Part shown: one piece after another, positions 5,167-6,507 of the stretch
Layout of the letters: every line of letters begins with the position of its first letter
Numbering within the stretch: the first letter of the stretch is position 1
Assembly (NCBI GenBank): GCA_041629655.1
Contig: JBFKMV010000226.1
Span: forward strand, 1 to 6,507
Length of the DNA stretch: 6,507 bases
Direction of reading: 5' to 3'
Source: JBFKMV01 sp041629655
GTDB taxonomy: Bacteria; Acidobacteriota; Polarisedimenticolia; Polarisedimenticolales; Polarisedimenticolaceae
The notes under the pieces: generated by a model
The model's database searches: none
Seen by the model: only the letters and a program-made list of their open reading frames with translations
What the model was told of the DNA's origin: nothing
Translations under genes and position numbers: made by a program

Positions 5167-5750
5167 CGATCACCTCCACTGCCAGGTCCTAGGGGCTCGG
5201 GGCGCCAACCGTTCGGCAATCCCGTCGCGTTCGTCGATTCGTGGTTCGTCGTCGTATCGGAGCGTGTTGACTCGGCGAGGTCACCCAACCCGACGCCGAG
5301 GAACAATCCCAGCACGAGGCCGGTCGGGAGCGAGAGCAGGAACCGCGGCAGGTTGCCCAACCCGGGGAGACCGAGCCACGGCGCGGCAACGTCCAGCAGC
5401 GTCGGGGTCACGGCCAGCAGGAACCACAAGCGGCGGACGCGCAACCTGCCGACGAGCCCGGCGAACAGCAACAGCCCCGCCGCGCCGCCGAGGTACAGGC
5501 CACTGCAGCGCGCGCATGCCGCGGCCGCGAGCCCTCCCACCTCGAGACACCGCTCGGGGAGCTGGTGGCAGACCGGCGCGTAGAGCAGGCGCAGCCAGAC
5601 CGCCTCGGCGACGCCACGCGCCTGGAGCCACGGTTCGATGAAAGCCGTCAGCGCGTAGGCCAGCGCGACGACGCCCGCGAGCAGCACGGCCATCCGCGCG
5701 CGCACCGACGGTCCGCCTGCGATCGTTCCCGACGTCGTGGCTTGGCGCAA
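5163..5750 (-). CDS. DUF2085 family membrane protein
   Basis: The 195-residue product carries the DUF2085 signature CHQLPERC (61-68) followed by CARCSGLYLGG (79-89). The conserved cysteines and His suggest metal or thiol chemistry at the membrane, but the function is unknown for the family. Predicted membrane segments are at about 20-39, 85-103, 109-127 and 134-157. The last 35 residues are polar and low in complexity (Ser/Thr/Asn, then Gly/Pro), probably disordered. The start is uncertain. The TTG at 5748-5750 has GGGGGGAG three bases upstream and a -10 about 24 bp upstream. ATG at 5691-5693 (residue 20) would begin right at the first membrane segment but has a poor ribosome binding site. 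It is the first gene of a two-gene operon with the 177-residue membrane protein (4-bp overlap) and is divergent from top6B. Confidence 0.85.
   Translation of the reverse strand: MRQATTSGTIAGGPSVRARMAVLLAGVVALAYALTAFIEPWLQARGVAEAVWLRLLYAPVCHQLPERCLEVGGLAAAACARCSGLYLGGAAGLLLFAGLVGRLRVRRLWFLLAVTPTLLDVAAPWLGLPGLGNLPRFLLSLPTGLVLGLFLGVGLGDLAESTRSDTTTNHESTNATGLPNGWRPEPLGPGSGGDR
5168..5177 (-). promoter_or_regulatory. Exceptionally strong Shine-Dalgarno site
   Basis: On the minus strand GGAGGTGATC matches ten consecutive bases of the standard bacterial anti-Shine-Dalgarno sequence (assuming the usual 16S 3' end). Its GGAGG core is 6 nt from the ATG of the 177-residue gene. It lies inside the 3' end of the DUF2085 coding sequence and decides the start of the downstream gene. 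Confidence 0.8.
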
Positions 5751-5774
5751 GAACTCCCCCCGGGGCCCGGCCCG

Positions 5775-5780
5775 ATTCTA
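5775..5780 (-). promoter_or_regulatory. Candidate -10 element of the DUF2085 operon
   Basis: On the minus strand this is TAGAAT (5 of 6 matches to TATAAT). TTCAGC lies 17 bp upstream as a poor -35. It would give a leader of about 18 nt ending in the GGGGGGAG ribosome binding site ahead of the TTG at 5750, which supports that start. It shares the 144-bp gap at 5751-5894 with the divergent top6B promoter. Confidence 0.45.
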
Positions 5781-5839
5781 CCCGAACCGCACCGCCGGCT
5801 GAAGCGCGATGTCCACCTCGGTGTCGGATCAACGGAACC

Positions 5840-5848
5840 TGATAGAAT
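5840..5848 (+). promoter_or_regulatory. Candidate extended -10 promoter of top6B
   Basis: TGATAGAAT is TG, one base, then TAGAAT (5 of 6 matches). No clear -35 is visible. The predicted start near 5855 gives a leader of about 40 nt to the ATG at 5895. A 14-bp perfect palindrome (5854-5867, CGCGTCG/CGACGCG) covers the predicted start and could be an operator, although palindromes of this length are expected now and then in GC-rich DNA. Confidence 0.5.
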
Positions 5849-5894
5849 GCGCCCGCGTCGCGACGCGACGGCAACGCTGGAGGGGCCGAGTCGG

Positions 5895-6507
5895 ATGAGC
5901 ATCAAGCGAGGCGCCGGTCGGGCCGTTGCGCGTCAGCGGGATCTGTTCGCCGAACCGGAGCCCGGGAAGGCCGCCCCGCGGAAGCGCGGCGCGGCGGGCG
6001 GCCGCAAGACGAACAAGACCACGGCCTCCAAGCAGGTCCCGCGACGCAAGAAGCCCGCCGGCGGCCGCGCCCGCGCGGCGAAGCCACGCCGCGCCGAGAA
6101 CGCCGCCACGATGGCCGCGCGGCAGCGCGAGATCTCGGTCTCGGAGTTCTTCACCAAGAACCGCCACCTGCTGGGCTTCGACAACCCGCGCAAGGCCCTG
6201 CTGACGGCGGTCAAGGAGGCCGTCGACAACTCGCTGGACGCCTGCGAGGAAGCCGAGATCCTGCCCGAGCTGCGGATCGAGATCGAGGAGGTGGCGGAGA
6301 GCCGCTTCCGCGTCGCGGTGCAGGACAACGGGCCCGGCATCGTGCGGCAGCAGATCCCCAAGATCTTCGGCAAGCTGCTCTACGGCTCGAAATTCCACCG
6401 CCTCAAGCAGCAGCGCGGGCAGCAGGGGATCGGCATCTCCGCGGCGGGCATGTACGGGCAGCTGACCTCGGGGCGCCCGGTGCGCATCATCTCGCGAACC
6501 GGCAAGC
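5895..6507 (+). CDS. top6B: DNA topoisomerase VI subunit B, N-terminal part (3' end outside window)
   Basis: The frame is open from the ATG at 5895 to the window end (204 codons). It encodes the ATPase end of topoisomerase VI subunit B, which with subunit A (Spo11-like) forms an A2B2 type IIB enzyme that passes one duplex through another. The GHKL ATP-binding fold is clear. EISVSEFFTKNRHLLGFDNP (79-98) is the family N-terminus. KEAVDNSLDACEE (107-119) holds the likely general base E108 and Mg-binding N112. DNGPGI is at 144-149 and KLLYGSKFH at 160-168. RGQQGIGISAAGMYGQ (174-189) is the glycine-rich ATP lid. Residues 1-78 form a basic tail (24 Lys/Arg), absent from typical archaeal subunits, which begin near EISV. 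The start is supported by GGAGGGG nine bases upstream and a -10 at 5843. ATG at 6111 (M73) is an alternative start without the tail. Codon use looks like that of the neighbours. Confidence 0.93.
   Translation, partial: MSIKRGAGRAVARQRDLFAEPEPGKAAPRKRGAAGGRKTNKTTASKQVPRRKKPAGGRARAAKPRRAENAATMAARQREISVSEFFTKNRHLLGFDNPRKALLTAVKEAVDNSLDACEEAEILPELRIEIEEVAESRFRVAVQDNGPGIVRQQIPKIFGKLLYGSKFHRLKQQRGQQGIGISAAGMYGQLTSGRPVRIISRTGK

Noticed and set aside
4361..5179. 272-codon minus-strand open frame overlapping the membrane-protein gene
   Set aside because: It is in a different frame from the hydrophobic 177-residue product, is Arg/Gly-rich without motifs, and extends through the strong hairpin and the intergenic repeats.
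5829..6398. 189-codon minus-strand open frame at the right end
   Set aside because: It is antisense to the unmistakable topoisomerase VI B coding sequence.

Overview
This is a GC-rich window (roughly 70% by eye) from a bacterial chromosome. Three housekeeping genes make it bacterial: rsmI, smpB (trans-translation, found only in bacteria and organelles) and a RicT/YaaT-type PSP1 protein. The gene mix and GC content would fit Myxococcota, other former Deltaproteobacteria, Acidobacteriota or a similar lineage. That placement is inference and the phylum cannot be fixed from 6.5 kb. Gaps are short, the gene orientations alternate, and I see no mobile element, CRISPR array, tRNA or rRNA.

Layout, left to right: (1) 2-424 (+), the 3' part of a YceI-like protein whose start lies off the window. 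(2) 477-1325 (+), rsmI, 16S rRNA C1402 ribose methyltransferase. (3) 1354-2049 (-), a RicT/YaaT PSP1 cysteine-cluster protein, convergent with rsmI and seemingly lacking the usual C-terminal part. (4) 2172-2657 (+), smpB, divergent from ricT. (5) 2671-3339 (-), an uncharacterised conserved protein with a probable beta-sandwich C-terminus. (6) 3440-4351 (-), an agmatinase/ureohydrolase-family enzyme. (7) 4352-4632, a non-coding gap of 281 bp rich in inverted repeats. (8) 4633-5166 and 5163-5750 (-), a two-gene operon of membrane proteins: a DUF2085 protein followed, with a 4-bp ATGA overlap, by an unrecognised multi-pass protein. (9) 5895-end (+), the N-terminal 204 codons of a DNA topoisomerase VI B subunit (GHKL ATPase), cut by the window edge.

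The last gene is the most notable. Topoisomerase VI is an archaeal and plant-type type IIB enzyme that occurs patchily in bacteria. Here it sits under its own bacterial-type promoter and carries a lysine/arginine-rich N-terminal extension of about 78 residues ahead of the conserved ATPase core. Its partner subunit A should lie just past the right edge.

A second theme is promoter architecture. Candidate extended -10 elements (TGn plus a -10 hexamer) lie upstream of rsmI, smpB, the agmatinase gene and top6B, usually without a recognisable -35. For rsmI and the agmatinase gene the -10 is so close to the ATG that the mRNAs would start at or within about 2 nt of the start codon, and neither has a Shine-Dalgarno sequence. 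By contrast, the operon-internal membrane-protein gene has a 10-nt match to the anti-Shine-Dalgarno sequence.

The genes do not form a single pathway. The visible links are two ribosome-related genes (rsmI, smpB) flanking ricT, a pair of membrane proteins in one operon, and otherwise independently promoted genes.
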